From assembly GCF_024198175.1 (NCBI RefSeq), contig NZ_JAJVKV010000001.1, forward strand, positions 806,001 through 870,000: a DNA stretch of 64,000 nt. Reading direction: 5' to 3'. Position 1 is the first letter of the stretch. Each line of letters begins with the position of its first letter. The notes under the pieces are model-generated. The model was not told the DNA's origin. It did no database searches and worked only from the letters and a program-made list of their open reading frames with translations. Both the position numbers and the translations under genes were made by a program. The stretch is from Pyxidicoccus xibeiensis (GTDB lineage: Bacteria; Myxococcota; Myxococcia; Myxococcales; Myxococcaceae). Positions 34,601 to 42,201 of this stretch are shown piece after piece.

Positions 34601-34881
34601 GTGAAGGTGGCCAGGCCGTCGGTGGCGCTGGACGTCGTCTCCTGCGGGTCCACGCCGCTGATGGCGAAGATGGCGTCTTCAATCGGCTCGACGATTTCGC
34701 GCTCCACCGTGTCCGGTGATGCGCCCGGGTAGACGATGGTGACGTTGATGATGGGCTGCTGGACGTCGGGGAACTCGTCCGTCTCGAGCTGCCAGAGGGC
34801 CACGAGGCCGAAGACGACCAGTGCCACCATCGCGGTGATGGTGACGATGGGGCGCTTGATGGCGAAGTCGGAGATGAACAC
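31672..34881 (-). CDS. RND efflux pump, HAE1 type inner-membrane subunit
   Basis: The 1069-residue proton-driven efflux pump begins with '[20 protein letters not shown]' and has 12 predicted membrane helices in two halves, each followed by a large periplasmic loop. The proton-relay Asp pair lies in '[14 protein letters not shown]' (near 397), with '[10 protein letters not shown]' and '[20 protein letters not shown]' as further family motifs. The C-terminus is a His- and Gly-rich tail with a run of 12 Gly encoded by a CACCGC repeat. The start is the GTG at 34881 (GGGAG nine bases upstream). It lies 39 bases downstream of the adaptor gene. No outer-membrane channel gene is adjacent. Confidence 0.93.
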   Translation of the reverse strand: MFISDFAIKRPIVTITAMVALVVFGLVALWQLETDEFPDVQQPIINVTIVYPGASPDTVEREIVEPIEDAIFAISGVDPQETTSSATDGLATFTVFFEFEKDIQEASQDIRDAISSKRADLPQEMEEPILTRFDPADQPIVSLTLTSEQMDVAALSRVADPLVVGELRSVPGVAQADVVGEVEREMTVRIKPQALQAAGLSMAEVVGALQAQNLAAPVGRLNSQLSEESIRLKGRLEKPEDFQNMVVATRNGQAIRLGQVADVFVGSEEPRTLALFDGAEAVGIDVLKTKGYSTTEVADAVRERVAALQQRLPPGAKLEIVRDAGVRVEDSVHNVQSALLEGALLTVLVVFIFLNSWRSTVITGLALPVSVLAAFISVWAFGFTLNTMSLLGLTLAIGILIDDAIVVRENIVRHIEMGKDHYTASREGTAEIGLAVSATTFSIVAVFVPVAFMYGVAGQWFKPFALTIACAVLVSLFVSFSLDPMLSAYWADPQVEKGARKGFISRVLSRFNDWFDRQAERYKRVIAWALDHRLAMVLVAVFSLVGALGLQATVGGAGFVPVSDRGEVEVLVETPPGSSLEYTRRKVEEVVKLAKAHPEVAYTYSTIGVPLPLSAPGVDQALVYVRLKPKAERELSQDALGKVFRDELLTLGGAKVSVFTSGFGGAFKQIQLELRGPDQKTLTQLAEQVRKEMEAVPGAVDVGLSTRGQKPELEVELNRGLAGQLGVTVGQVAQVLRPAFAGLDVGDWVDPIGETRDVMIRLAPESRDNPSDLARLPISVAGVQGGPPQLVPLGQVAEIRRTLGPAQITHLDRERVINIQANTQGRSLTEVMTDIQERVSKVPLPAGYTLTTGGESADQAEVFTRVFIALGVAVLLMYLILVIQFGSFLDPLAILLSLPLSLIGVVLALLITGDTLNIMSLIGVILLMGIVAKNAILLIDFAKWSHEKGMPLREALIEAGRIRLRPIIMTTLALVAGMIPVAIGAGEGGDFRAPLGRAVIGGTITSTLLTLLVIPTVYEILMDGRTWMSRKLRKLFHMRPPEQGHHGGGGGGGGGGGGEPRPVPQAPRD
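31707..31746 (+). repeat. CACCGC microsatellite encoding a poly-Gly tail
   Basis: About six uninterrupted copies of CACCGC (plus strand) encode the Gly run near the C-terminus of the RND pump. In-frame length change would only alter the tail. Confidence 0.85.
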
Positions 34882-34920
34882 GCGGTGACTCCCGGCGGGA
34901 TGCAGTGGACGGAGGCGGCC

Positions 34921-36216
34921 TCAGGGCGCCGGAGACTTCGCGCCCTCGTCGGCGCCCTGGGGTGCCCTCGCGGGCGGACCTGGCTGCGCGGGCGGAGCAG
35001 CCGCGCCCTGGGCTCCCGGCGGCTGCCGTGCAGGCGGCGCCTCCGAGCCCCCGACGCCCGGCCCTTCATCCGCCTCCACGGGCTTCGCGTCCGGCCGCGG
35101 CGGGTCCACCTTCACGCGCGAGTCCTCTCCCACCTGGTCTCTCGCAGAGCCGAGCAGCACCACGTCTCCGGCCTGAAGCCCGGAGCTGACCTGGACCTGC
35201 TGCGCCACGTCGTCCCGCAGGCCCAGCTTCACGGGCACCCGCTGCACGCGGTCGCCCTGGACGCGCAGCACCGAGGGCCCGCCGTTGGAGTCGTCGATGG
35301 CATCCACCGGCACGGCGATGCCCCGCTCGGACCGAGAGGCCACGCGGCCCTGCGCGAAGAGGCCCGCCAGCAGTTGGAGGTCCGTGTTGGGGATGGCCAC
35401 GTAGATGCGCACCTGGCCGGTGGCCGGGTCCACCACGGGGTTGATGCGCTCCACCTTGCCGGTGAAGGCGCGGTCTCCGTAGCCGGTGACCTGGAAGCGC
35501 ACCTCGGTGTTCGGCTTCACCTGCTCCAACTGCGCGGCGGGCACCGAGGCCTCCAGCCGCAGCGTGCGCGGGTCCACCACCGTGAAGAGGGGCGCGCCGG
35601 GCTGGACGACATCGCCCGCGCTCGCCTGCCGCTCGCTCACCACACCATCGAAGGGCGCGACGACGCGCGAGCGGGCCAGCTGCTCCTGGGCCAGCGTCAG
35701 CCGCGAGCGGGCCTCCGCGAGCTGCCCCTCGGCCTGCGCCACCCCGAGCTGGGCCCGCTCGAGGTCACGCGGGGTGATGACCCCCTCCTTCGCCAGCTTC
35801 GCACTGCGCTCCTCCTCGGCGCGCGCCACCTGCAGCGCGCTGCCGGCGGAGCGCACCGCCGTGCGCGTGGCGATGACCTGGTCCTTCCGCGTCGCATCCT
35901 CGATGCGCGCCAGCTCCTCGCCCTTGCGCACCACCTGGCCCTGCTCCGCCTTCAGGTCGAGGATGGTGCCCCCCACCTCGGCCCGCACCGCGGCGGCCGT
36001 GCGCGCCTGAAGGGTGCCGGAGATGCCTGGGCCGGATTGCAGCTCGCGCAGCTCGGCGCGCGCCACGTTCTCCTGCCCCAGCGTCACCACCGGCTCCGGA
36101 GGCGGTGCTGCCGCATCCGAGCCCTTCTTGCACCCGGCCAGGGCACACGTCACACCGAGCAGCAGTGCCCCGAGGCCCCAGCGTCGCGTCCTGCCAATGT
36201 CGTGCGCTCGTCTCAC
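34921..36216 (-). CDS. RND efflux periplasmic adaptor lipoprotein
   Basis: The 431-residue membrane-fusion protein links the RND pump to an outer-membrane channel. A lipoprotein signal (lipobox CALAGC near residue 22) anchors it to the inner membrane. A barrel-sandwich half-motif ('VGGTILDLKAEQGQVVRKG') precedes a coiled-coil hairpin (about 90-150), the second half ('VVAPFDGVVSERQASAGDVV'), a beta-barrel ('LRLEASVPAAQLEQVKPN') and a membrane-proximal domain. A 70-residue Pro/Ala-rich tail is unusual. The start is the GTG at 36216, with GGGAG nine bases upstream. It is the first gene of the adaptor-pump operon. Confidence 0.9.
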   Translation of the reverse strand: MRRAHDIGRTRRWGLGALLLGVTCALAGCKKGSDAAAPPPEPVVTLGQENVARAELRELQSGPGISGTLQARTAAAVRAEVGGTILDLKAEQGQVVRKGEELARIEDATRKDQVIATRTAVRSAGSALQVARAEEERSAKLAKEGVITPRDLERAQLGVAQAEGQLAEARSRLTLAQEQLARSRVVAPFDGVVSERQASAGDVVQPGAPLFTVVDPRTLRLEASVPAAQLEQVKPNTEVRFQVTGYGDRAFTGKVERINPVVDPATGQVRIYVAIPNTDLQLLAGLFAQGRVASRSERGIAVPVDAIDDSNGGPSVLRVQGDRVQRVPVKLGLRDDVAQQVQVSSGLQAGDVVLLGSARDQVGEDSRVKVDPPRPDAKPVEADEGPGVGGSEAPPARQPPGAQGAAAPPAQPGPPARAPQGADEGAKSPAP

Positions 36217-36428
36217 GGCGCGTCTCCCGTCGTCCACCCCGCCGGACCACGGCCCCGGCGAGCCGGCTAACCATGGTGTCGGCCCCCTGCCTCGGGTAGC
36301 CGCACAGGGTGTCGTTCCGCACCCCGACGACACGCGGTGGCCGCTGCCCGGAAGCGGAGCAGCCATGCGGACGAGCGCAACCCGGGCACCTGCTCCTGTC
36401 GGGGTGGCGGTGTCCGGGAGGCGACTGT

Positions 36429-37400
36429 CTACAGCGTGGGCGGCACCTCGCTCATGAGGAGCGTGCCGCTGCGGAAGTGCGTGCGCTCGCCGCAGGCCGT
36501 CACGTTGGCCTTCGCAGGGCAGCTCACCGGCTGGCTGCCGGCGCGCGTGCTCGCCGAGAAGCAGGAGGCGCCATCCGCCGTCCACTCGGCCTCGAAGCGC
36601 CAGGCCTCGCTGTCCGTCTGCACGCCCACCGCGTCGTAGAGGTTCACCCAGTTGCCGTCCTGCGTGTACGAGGTGCCGTCACCGCAGAAGTCCGCGCGCA
36701 CCATGCGCGTGCAGGCCTGGTGGTGGTCCGCGAGGCTGCGCCCGTCCGCCGTCGTGCCCCACGGCCGGTAGCCGAAGCGCACGCACTTGGCGATGGCCGC
36801 GCCCTCGCACGCGAAGGTGAAGACGCCCGGGCTGTCGAACCGCGCGCCGCCGCCGGCCACGCCCTCCTGGTAGTTCCAGCTCGCGTCGACGGCGATGGCG
36901 CCCACCGCCGAGCCATCCGCGGCCGTGCAGGCGGGCTTCCAGAGGCCGGACGCCGTGTCGCGGTAGGAGACGCGGTAGCTCCACACGTCCGCGTCGGTGC
37001 CCGTGCCCGGCTGGATGTCGTCCACGCGCAGCTCCACCTTGGCGCCGTTGTCGAGGTTCCCGGTGAAGCGCGCGCCGAGGAAGTCCTGGCCGGAGCGCTG
37101 CGTGCCCGCCTCGAGGCCATGGAAGACGCTGCCCTGCAGCCAGACGGCGCTCATCGGGTCATCCACCGAGCTCGCGCTGCGCACGCCCGCGAAGTCCACC
37201 GAGACGAGCAGGCCGCCCAGCTCGGCGCCATTGAGGCCGCGGCCGTTGAGGCCCCGTCCATTGAGGCCACGGCCGTTGGGCGAGGCCAGCTCCGCCACGC
37301 GGGTCTCCAGCGTGGGCGTCTCGGGCTCCGTCACTCCGCCCGCACACCCTGCCAGCCCACACGCAACGACGACTGCCTGAACCATCCGCGCGACACCCAT
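36429..37400 (-). CDS. ADYC domain lipoprotein
   Basis: The 323-residue secreted lipoprotein has lipobox LAGC near residue 19. A short three-copy LNGRG repeat precedes the body. The body carries the ADYC-domain pattern: 'ACTAADGSAVGAIAVDASWN', then 'FTFACEGAAIAKCVRFGYRP', 'DHHQACTRMVRADFCGDG' and 'GNWVNLYDAVG'. Regularly spaced Cys residues suggest disulphides. These proteins are abundant in myxobacteria and have no known function. The start is the ATG at 37400 with GGGAGG eight bases upstream. It lies between the efflux operon and the kinase gene, all on the minus strand. Confidence 0.82.
   Translation of the reverse strand: MGVARMVQAVVVACGLAGCAGGVTEPETPTLETRVAELASPNGRGLNGRGLNGRGLNGAELGGLLVSVDFAGVRSASSVDDPMSAVWLQGSVFHGLEAGTQRSGQDFLGARFTGNLDNGAKVELRVDDIQPGTGTDADVWSYRVSYRDTASGLWKPACTAADGSAVGAIAVDASWNYQEGVAGGGARFDSPGVFTFACEGAAIAKCVRFGYRPWGTTADGRSLADHHQACTRMVRADFCGDGTSYTQDGNWVNLYDAVGVQTDSEAWRFEAEWTADGASCFSASTRAGSQPVSCPAKANVTACGERTHFRSGTLLMSEVPPTL
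37231..37278 (+). repeat. 15-bp tandem repeat encoding LNGRG
   Basis: Three imperfect copies of a 15-base unit (plus strand TTGAGGCCRCGGCCG-like) encode consecutive LNGRG pentapeptides near the N-terminus of the ADYC lipoprotein. Confidence 0.7.
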
Positions 37401-37461
37401 GACCCGACCTCCCCGGCCCTACCCCGCCCCATGCCTTGCAAGATTCGGAGCCACACCCCTG

Positions 37462-37498
37462 GATGCAAGCCACGCGAGTCCTCTCGGGCCCTTGCATC
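37462..37498. repeat. 8-bp inverted repeat GATGCAAG / CTTGCATC
   Basis: GATGCAAG (37462-37469) and CTTGCATC (37491-37498) flank 21 bases upstream of the ADYC lipoprotein gene (start 37400). A related CTTGCAAG palindrome is at 37435-37442. It may be an operator for that gene or part of the kinase 3' region. Confidence 0.3.
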
Positions 37499-37602
37499 GT
37501 TCCCGATTGGGCAGTGCATTGGCACGGTAGGGTGGGGCCGGGATTCTTCCGTCCGTCCACGCAGGAGCCCTGTCGAAACTACAGGGCGGGCGGACAGGCG
37601 GC

Positions 37603-40600
37603 TCAGAGCTGCGTGGCGGGCGCGTCCGCGCACACGCGCAGGCCCACCGTCACGTCGCGCAGCGTGGGCTCCGGCAGCTCCCGGTTGGTGGCGCGCGCGG
37701 AGGTGGCCGCGAACGCGTAGCTGCCGCCGCGCGCCACTGCCTTGCCGGGCTCCAGCCACGAGCGCGTCCACTCCCAGACGTTGCCCGCCAGGTCATCCAC
37801 CCCGAAGGGGCTGCGCGAGGCCGGGTGGCTGCCCACCTCGTCCGGGCCGTAGCCGCCGGGCTGCTTGCCGTAGGTGGTGTCGATGTTGGCGTCGTCCGGG
37901 CCCAGCGTTTCGCCGTGCGGGTACTCGCGTCCGTCCACGCCCCGGGCCGCGCGCTCCCACTCCAGCTCCGAGCACAGCCGCGCCCCGGGCACGCCGCCGC
38001 TTTGCGACAGCCAGGCCACGTAGGCCTCCGCGTCCGCGAAGCTGACGCCACTGACGGGGAAGCGCAGCCAGTCCTGCTCCGCGCGGCGGGAGCGGTTGGC
38101 GTAGCGCAGCTTCTCGCCGGCCCGCGCGACGTAGGCCTCGCTGCCGGGTTGCAGGCGCAGCCGCCAGGTGCCGTCCACCGGCTCCAGCACGAGCAGCCCC
38201 GCGTACCCGCCGGTGCCCACGCGAGGCAGGTGCCGCGCGCGCGCCTCCGGTGGCAGCGCCTCGATGAAGCGCAGCCAGTCCGCGTACGTCACCTCGAAGC
38301 GGGAGATGAGGAAGCCCGGCACGTCCACCGCGTGCAGCGGCACGGCGTTGAAGAACTCGCGCACGCTGGCCTCGGCCGCGCTGCCGAAGCGCACCTCGCC
38401 CGGCGGGACGAAGACGAAGCCCTCCGGCAGCGTCCCGGCGCGTGGCAGCGGGACGGTGAGCCGCCGCGACTCGCCGCGACGCAGCAGCACCGGCTGCACC
38501 ACCGGCTCGTGGCCGAGCGCGCGCAGGGAGAGCTGGTAGCGCCCCGGCGGCACCTGCACGTCCACCCACGGGCCCGCGACGAGCGGCAGCGGCTCGCCCG
38601 GCTGCTCCTGGCCCTTCGCGTCGCGGCGCAGGGGCCGCAGCTCCACCTCGACGTCAGAGACTCCCGCCTCCACCGTGAGGCGCGCGGGCGCGTTCCACCG
38701 CTGCCAGCGCGCGCCCGAGGTGTCGTACAGCTTCAGCCGCTGCAGCAGCGTGGGCAGTGCCTGGACGTCACCGTCCTCCTCGGCCCACATCGCACGCTCA
38801 TAGAGGTAGTCCGCCAGCGCCTCGCGCACGTCGGGACGGCCCGGGGCCAGGGCCAGTGCACGCTCCAGCCGGCCGGCGACGGAGTCATAGCGGTGGCGCA
38901 CCACCGCCGCCTGCGCGCCCGCCTTGCCCCAGAGCCGGTCCGCGTCCGTCCTGCGGCCACTGGCATAGAGGCGGAAGGCCTCGGCGCGCTCGGAGCCCAG
39001 CGCCTCCCGCTCCTGGCCCACCGAGCGCAGGGCGACAGAGGCCTCCTTCAGCTCGGCGCGCACCTGCGAGTCCAGGCCCCAGCGCTCGCGCAGCTTGAGG
39101 CCGCCGTAGACGAGCGCCAGCGAGAGGACGAAGCCCGCCGCCAGCGCCTGCCGCATCCGCCGGCTGCGCACCACCGTGCGGCGCGAGGCCCGGAGGAAGT
39201 CCTGCTCGCGGCGCGTGAGCTCGGCCGCGTCGAGCGCCTTCGCCTCGGCGAGCTGGCGCGGGCCCCACAGCGCCTCGCGCGCGTGGTCCAGCTTCTCCCA
39301 GTGCGCCGCGGCGGCCTCCAGCAGGGCCTGCACCTCGCGGCGCTCGGCGGCCTCCGCCAGCCAGCGCGCCAGCGTGCCCCAGCCGGAGAGCAGCGCCTCG
39401 TGGGCCAGCTCGTAGGAGGTGCCCTCCTGCGCCTCGCGCGCCACCAGCAGGCGGGCGTGCACCAGCGCCTCCAGGGCGGCGCGGTAGCGCGCGTCGTCGC
39501 CCACCAGCTCGCGGTCCGTCTTGCGCGCGCGGGTGCCATCCGCGGTGACGAGCCGCAGCAGCACGCCTCGCGCCGCCGCGCGCTGGTCCGGCAGCAGCCG
39601 CGCCACCGCTGCGTCCGCGTGCCGCGCCAGGGCGCCGGCCACGCCGCCCAGCGAGTCCAGCGCCGCCTGGGTAATCACGCTGGCCGCCGCGTCGCGCGCC
39701 TCCCACAGCTCCGCCAGCGCGAACTGGAGCAGCGGCAGCCCGCCCTCCGCGGTGGCCGAGGCGGCGAGCGTGTCCACCAGCGCCTCGGACTCGAAGCGCA
39801 CGCCCTTCACCCGCGCGGGGCCGGTAATCGCCTCCCGCGTCTCCTCGGGCGTCAGGGCGCGCAGCAGGTACAGCGCGCGCGGCACCTCCGCGCCCAGCCC
39901 TGGCACCGAGGTGAGGCGGGTGAGGAAGTCGCTCCGGCCGGTGGCCAGCAGGCGCACCCCGGTGGCCCCCTCCGCGAGGCTCCCCAGCGCCTGGCCCGCC
40001 TGGCCCGCCTCCGTCGGCGGGGCGAGCGTCACGAGCTCCTCGAGCTGGTCCACGTAGAGCAGCAGGCCGTCGCGGGCGCCCAGCTTCGCGCGGAGGCGGC
40101 GGGCGAGGGAGGCGGGCTCGGCGCGGAGCGCCTCGGCCAGGGGCTCCTCCTCCGTCTCCAGCAGCGGCGCGAGCGCGGCGGCCAGGGCCGCCATGGGCCG
40201 GCGGCCCGGCACCAGCCGCGCGGTGTGCCAGCGACGGCCGTCCTCCAGCGCGCCCTCCGCGACGGCGGGGAGGATGCCAGCGAGGCACAGCGAGGACTTG
40301 CCCACGCCGGAGTCGCCGGTGATGAGCAGGAAGGACTCGGCGCGCAGCCGCTCCACCACGGAGCGCTGCTCGCGGCGCCGGCCGAAGAAGACGGCGCGGT
40401 GCTCGGCCTCGAAGGCCTGGAGGCCGCGGTACGGGTTGCCCTCGGGCACGTCCGTGGGGGCGTCTTCGCGGGACAGGCCCTCGAGGGCCTCGAGCAGTTG
40501 CGCGGCGGAGGCGTAGCGCTCCGAGGGCTCGCGGCGCAGGCAGCGGTCGATGATGCCCGCGAGGGTGGCGTCCACGCCCGGCGCGGCCTGGATTAGCGGA

Positions 40601-41415
40601 CAGGCGTCCTGGGTGCGGACCACCTGGGGCAGCTCGCGCCAGGGCACGTCGCGGAAGGGGCCCTTTCCAGCGCACAGCTCGTAGAGGACGACGCCGAGCG
40701 AGTACACGTCGCTGCGCGCCGTCAGGTCCTCGCCCGCCCAGGCCTCGGGGGACATGTAGTAGGGCGTGCCGACCAGTGCCCCGCTGGGCAGCGAGGGGAG
40801 GAAGACGCCGTCCAGCGAGCGGGCGGCGAAGTTGGGACTGGCCTCCGGGTCCAGGTGCTCGGGCAGCTCCGGCGGGACGGCGTTGGCACGGGGGGCGGCC
40901 TCACCCGGCTCGGCGGCCGAGTCCAGCAGCTTGGCGAGCCCGAAGTCGAGCAGCTTCACCTCGCCGCCCTCGGTGAGCACGGCATTGCCGGGCTTGATGT
41001 CCCGGTGCAGCACCCCGCGCCGGTGGGCGGCGCTCAGGCCCCGGGCCAGGTCCCTGCCCATGGACAGCACCCGCTCCCAGGGCTGGGGCTTGGAGAGCCG
41101 GTCCAGGCTCACCCCGCGGATGAACTCGGAGACGAGGTAGGGCTGCTCCTCCAGCTGTCCCACCCGGTAGAGGGTGACGACGTTGGGGTGCTGGATTCGG
41201 GCGGCGGCGCGGGCCTCCACGAGGAAGCGGGCCAGGGCGTTGGAGCCGAGCGCGGGGATGAACTTCACCGCCACCGGGCGCTCGAGGAGCGTGTCGTGGG
41301 CGAGGTACACCCTGCCCGTCCGCCCCCGGCCGATGGGCCGGACGAGGCGGTACTCGTCGAACTCCCGCGGAGGAGTCCACGCGTCCTGCGGCGGGGAGGC
41401 GGCGGGAGTGCCCAC
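37603..41415 (-). CDS. Ser/Thr protein kinase - nSTAND NTPase - membrane - FGE-like fusion
   Basis: The 1270-residue protein has four parts. Residues 20-310 are a Hanks-type kinase: Gly loop GRGRTGRVYLA, Lys 51 in VAVKFIP, LHRDIKPGN, LLDFGLAK and GTPYYMSPEAW, with a 45-residue insertion in the activation segment. Residues about 330-740 are an nSTAND-type NTPase (Walker A GDSGVGKSS near 370, 'LLLYVDQLEEL'). One membrane helix lies near 752-775. The periplasmic part has PEGA-like strands and a formylglycine-generating-enzyme (FGE/SUMF1) domain (about 995-1260; 'GVSFADAEAYVAWLS', 'LAGNVWEWT'), apparently without the catalytic Cys pair of true FGEs. Kinase activity is likely; the FGE domain is probably a binding module. 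The start is the GTG at 41415 with no clear ribosome-binding site. Confidence 0.9.
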   Translation of the reverse strand: MGTPAASPPQDAWTPPREFDEYRLVRPIGRGRTGRVYLAHDTLLERPVAVKFIPALGSNALARFLVEARAAARIQHPNVVTLYRVGQLEEQPYLVSEFIRGVSLDRLSKPQPWERVLSMGRDLARGLSAAHRRGVLHRDIKPGNAVLTEGGEVKLLDFGLAKLLDSAAEPGEAAPRANAVPPELPEHLDPEASPNFAARSLDGVFLPSLPSGALVGTPYYMSPEAWAGEDLTARSDVYSLGVVLYELCAGKGPFRDVPWRELPQVVRTQDACPLIQAAPGVDATLAGIIDRCLRREPSERYASAAQLLEALEGLSREDAPTDVPEGNPYRGLQAFEAEHRAVFFGRRREQRSVVERLRAESFLLITGDSGVGKSSLCLAGILPAVAEGALEDGRRWHTARLVPGRRPMAALAAALAPLLETEEEPLAEALRAEPASLARRLRAKLGARDGLLLYVDQLEELVTLAPPTEAGQAGQALGSLAEGATGVRLLATGRSDFLTRLTSVPGLGAEVPRALYLLRALTPEETREAITGPARVKGVRFESEALVDTLAASATAEGGLPLLQFALAELWEARDAAASVITQAALDSLGGVAGALARHADAAVARLLPDQRAAARGVLLRLVTADGTRARKTDRELVGDDARYRAALEALVHARLLVAREAQEGTSYELAHEALLSGWGTLARWLAEAAERREVQALLEAAAAHWEKLDHAREALWGPRQLAEAKALDAAELTRREQDFLRASRRTVVRSRRMRQALAAGFVLSLALVYGGLKLRERWGLDSQVRAELKEASVALRSVGQEREALGSERAEAFRLYASGRRTDADRLWGKAGAQAAVVRHRYDSVAGRLERALALAPGRPDVREALADYLYERAMWAEEDGDVQALPTLLQRLKLYDTSGARWQRWNAPARLTVEAGVSDVEVELRPLRRDAKGQEQPGEPLPLVAGPWVDVQVPPGRYQLSLRALGHEPVVQPVLLRRGESRRLTVPLPRAGTLPEGFVFVPPGEVRFGSAAEASVREFFNAVPLHAVDVPGFLISRFEVTYADWLRFIEALPPEARARHLPRVGTGGYAGLLVLEPVDGTWRLRLQPGSEAYVARAGEKLRYANRSRRAEQDWLRFPVSGVSFADAEAYVAWLSQSGGVPGARLCSELEWERAARGVDGREYPHGETLGPDDANIDTTYGKQPGGYGPDEVGSHPASRSPFGVDDLAGNVWEWTRSWLEPGKAVARGGSYAFAATSARATNRELPEPTLRDVTVGLRVCADAPATQL

Positions 41416-41531
41416 AATGGGTGACTACGAAACCCCCCGCCAGGGGTCAACCGGGCGGGGTCGGGAACGGTGGCCCGGGGCACAGAGGCGCATGGAGTGT
41501 CCGGTGCCGGGCAGTGGGGGTGTTGCCTGGC

Positions 41532-42002
41532 TCAGCCCCCCTGCTTGCCCTTCCCCGGGATTTTGCTGGGTTTGAGCATGTTGCGGATCTTGTTCTCGAG
41601 GTCCTGAGGCAGGCACGGCTTGGCGACGAACTCGTCCGCGCCGGCCTCCCGGGCATGCTCGGCGTTGCCGGCGAGCACGTGGCCGGTGAGCGCCATGACG
41701 GGGATGTCTCGCGTCCGGGAGTCCTGCTTGATGAGGCGCGTGGCCTCCCAGCCGTCCATGACGGGCAGGGACAGGTCCATCAGGATGATGTCCGGCTCCC
41801 CGTCCTGGGCCTTCTCCACCGCCTCCACGCCGTTGCGGGCGGTGTCCACCTCGAAGCCGACGAACTCCAGGTACTCGGCGTACATCTCCCGCGCGTCATC
41901 GAAGTCGTCGACGACGAGGACACGCGTCTTGTTGCCAGCGGGCGCAGGGACGGCACTGGAGGGCGCCTCTTCTTGCAGGGCTGTCATCGCCGTTCGCTTC
42001 AT
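41532..42002 (-). CDS. Stand-alone receiver-domain response regulator
   Basis: The 156-residue cytoplasmic protein is a CheY-like receiver (about 27-147). It has acidic residues Asp 32-33 (VVDDFDD), the phosphoacceptor Asp 76 in ILMDLSLPVMDGWE, the switch Thr in ALTGH, and the conserved Lys in FVAKPC. It has no output domain and a 25-residue N-terminal and short Lys-rich C-terminal extension. It would relay phosphate from an unknown histidine kinase or act by protein contact; its gene is directly upstream of the kinase-FGE gene, 116 bases away. The start is the ATG at 42002 with GAGG ten bases upstream. A -10-like TATAGA lies 40 bases upstream. Confidence 0.9.
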   Translation of the reverse strand: MKRTAMTALQEEAPSSAVPAPAGNKTRVLVVDDFDDAREMYAEYLEFVGFEVDTARNGVEAVEKAQDGEPDIILMDLSLPVMDGWEATRLIKQDSRTRDIPVMALTGHVLAGNAEHAREAGADEFVAKPCLPQDLENKIRNMLKPSKIPGKGKQGG

Positions 42003-42042
42003 GGAACCGACGCCTCACGTGTGGGGAAAGGGCGGCATGTAA

Positions 42043-42048
42043 TCTATA
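42043..42048 (-). promoter_or_regulatory. Possible -10 element for the response regulator gene
   Basis: TATAGA on the minus strand stands out in G+C-rich DNA about 40 bases before the start codon at 42002. No convincing -35 element is seen at 17 bases. Confidence 0.25.
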
Positions 42049-42129
42049 CACGACCCTTCGAATGCGCCCACCCCACCCCCCGATTGACGTGTCGGCCCGC
42101 GGCGCCATGAATCGTCCAGTGGACAACGC

Positions 42130-42180
42130 GGGAGCGGGGCCAGTCCCGGGTGACACCCTCCGGGCCGAGCCGCCGCTCCC
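42130..42180 (-). terminator. Possible terminator after the beta-propeller lipoprotein gene
   Basis: GGGAGCGG (42130-42137) pairs with CCGCTCCC (42173-42180), with an inner CCCGG/CCGGG fold. It starts 22 bases past the stop codon at 42202. There is no T tract. Confidence 0.35.
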
Positions 42181-42201
42181 GGTGGAGCACGGCCTGGAGG
42201 C

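Noticed and set aside
37510..37530. TGGCAC on the plus strand as a sigma-54 promoter element
   Set aside because: No TTGC-type -12 element at the required spacing, and no plus-strand gene downstream.
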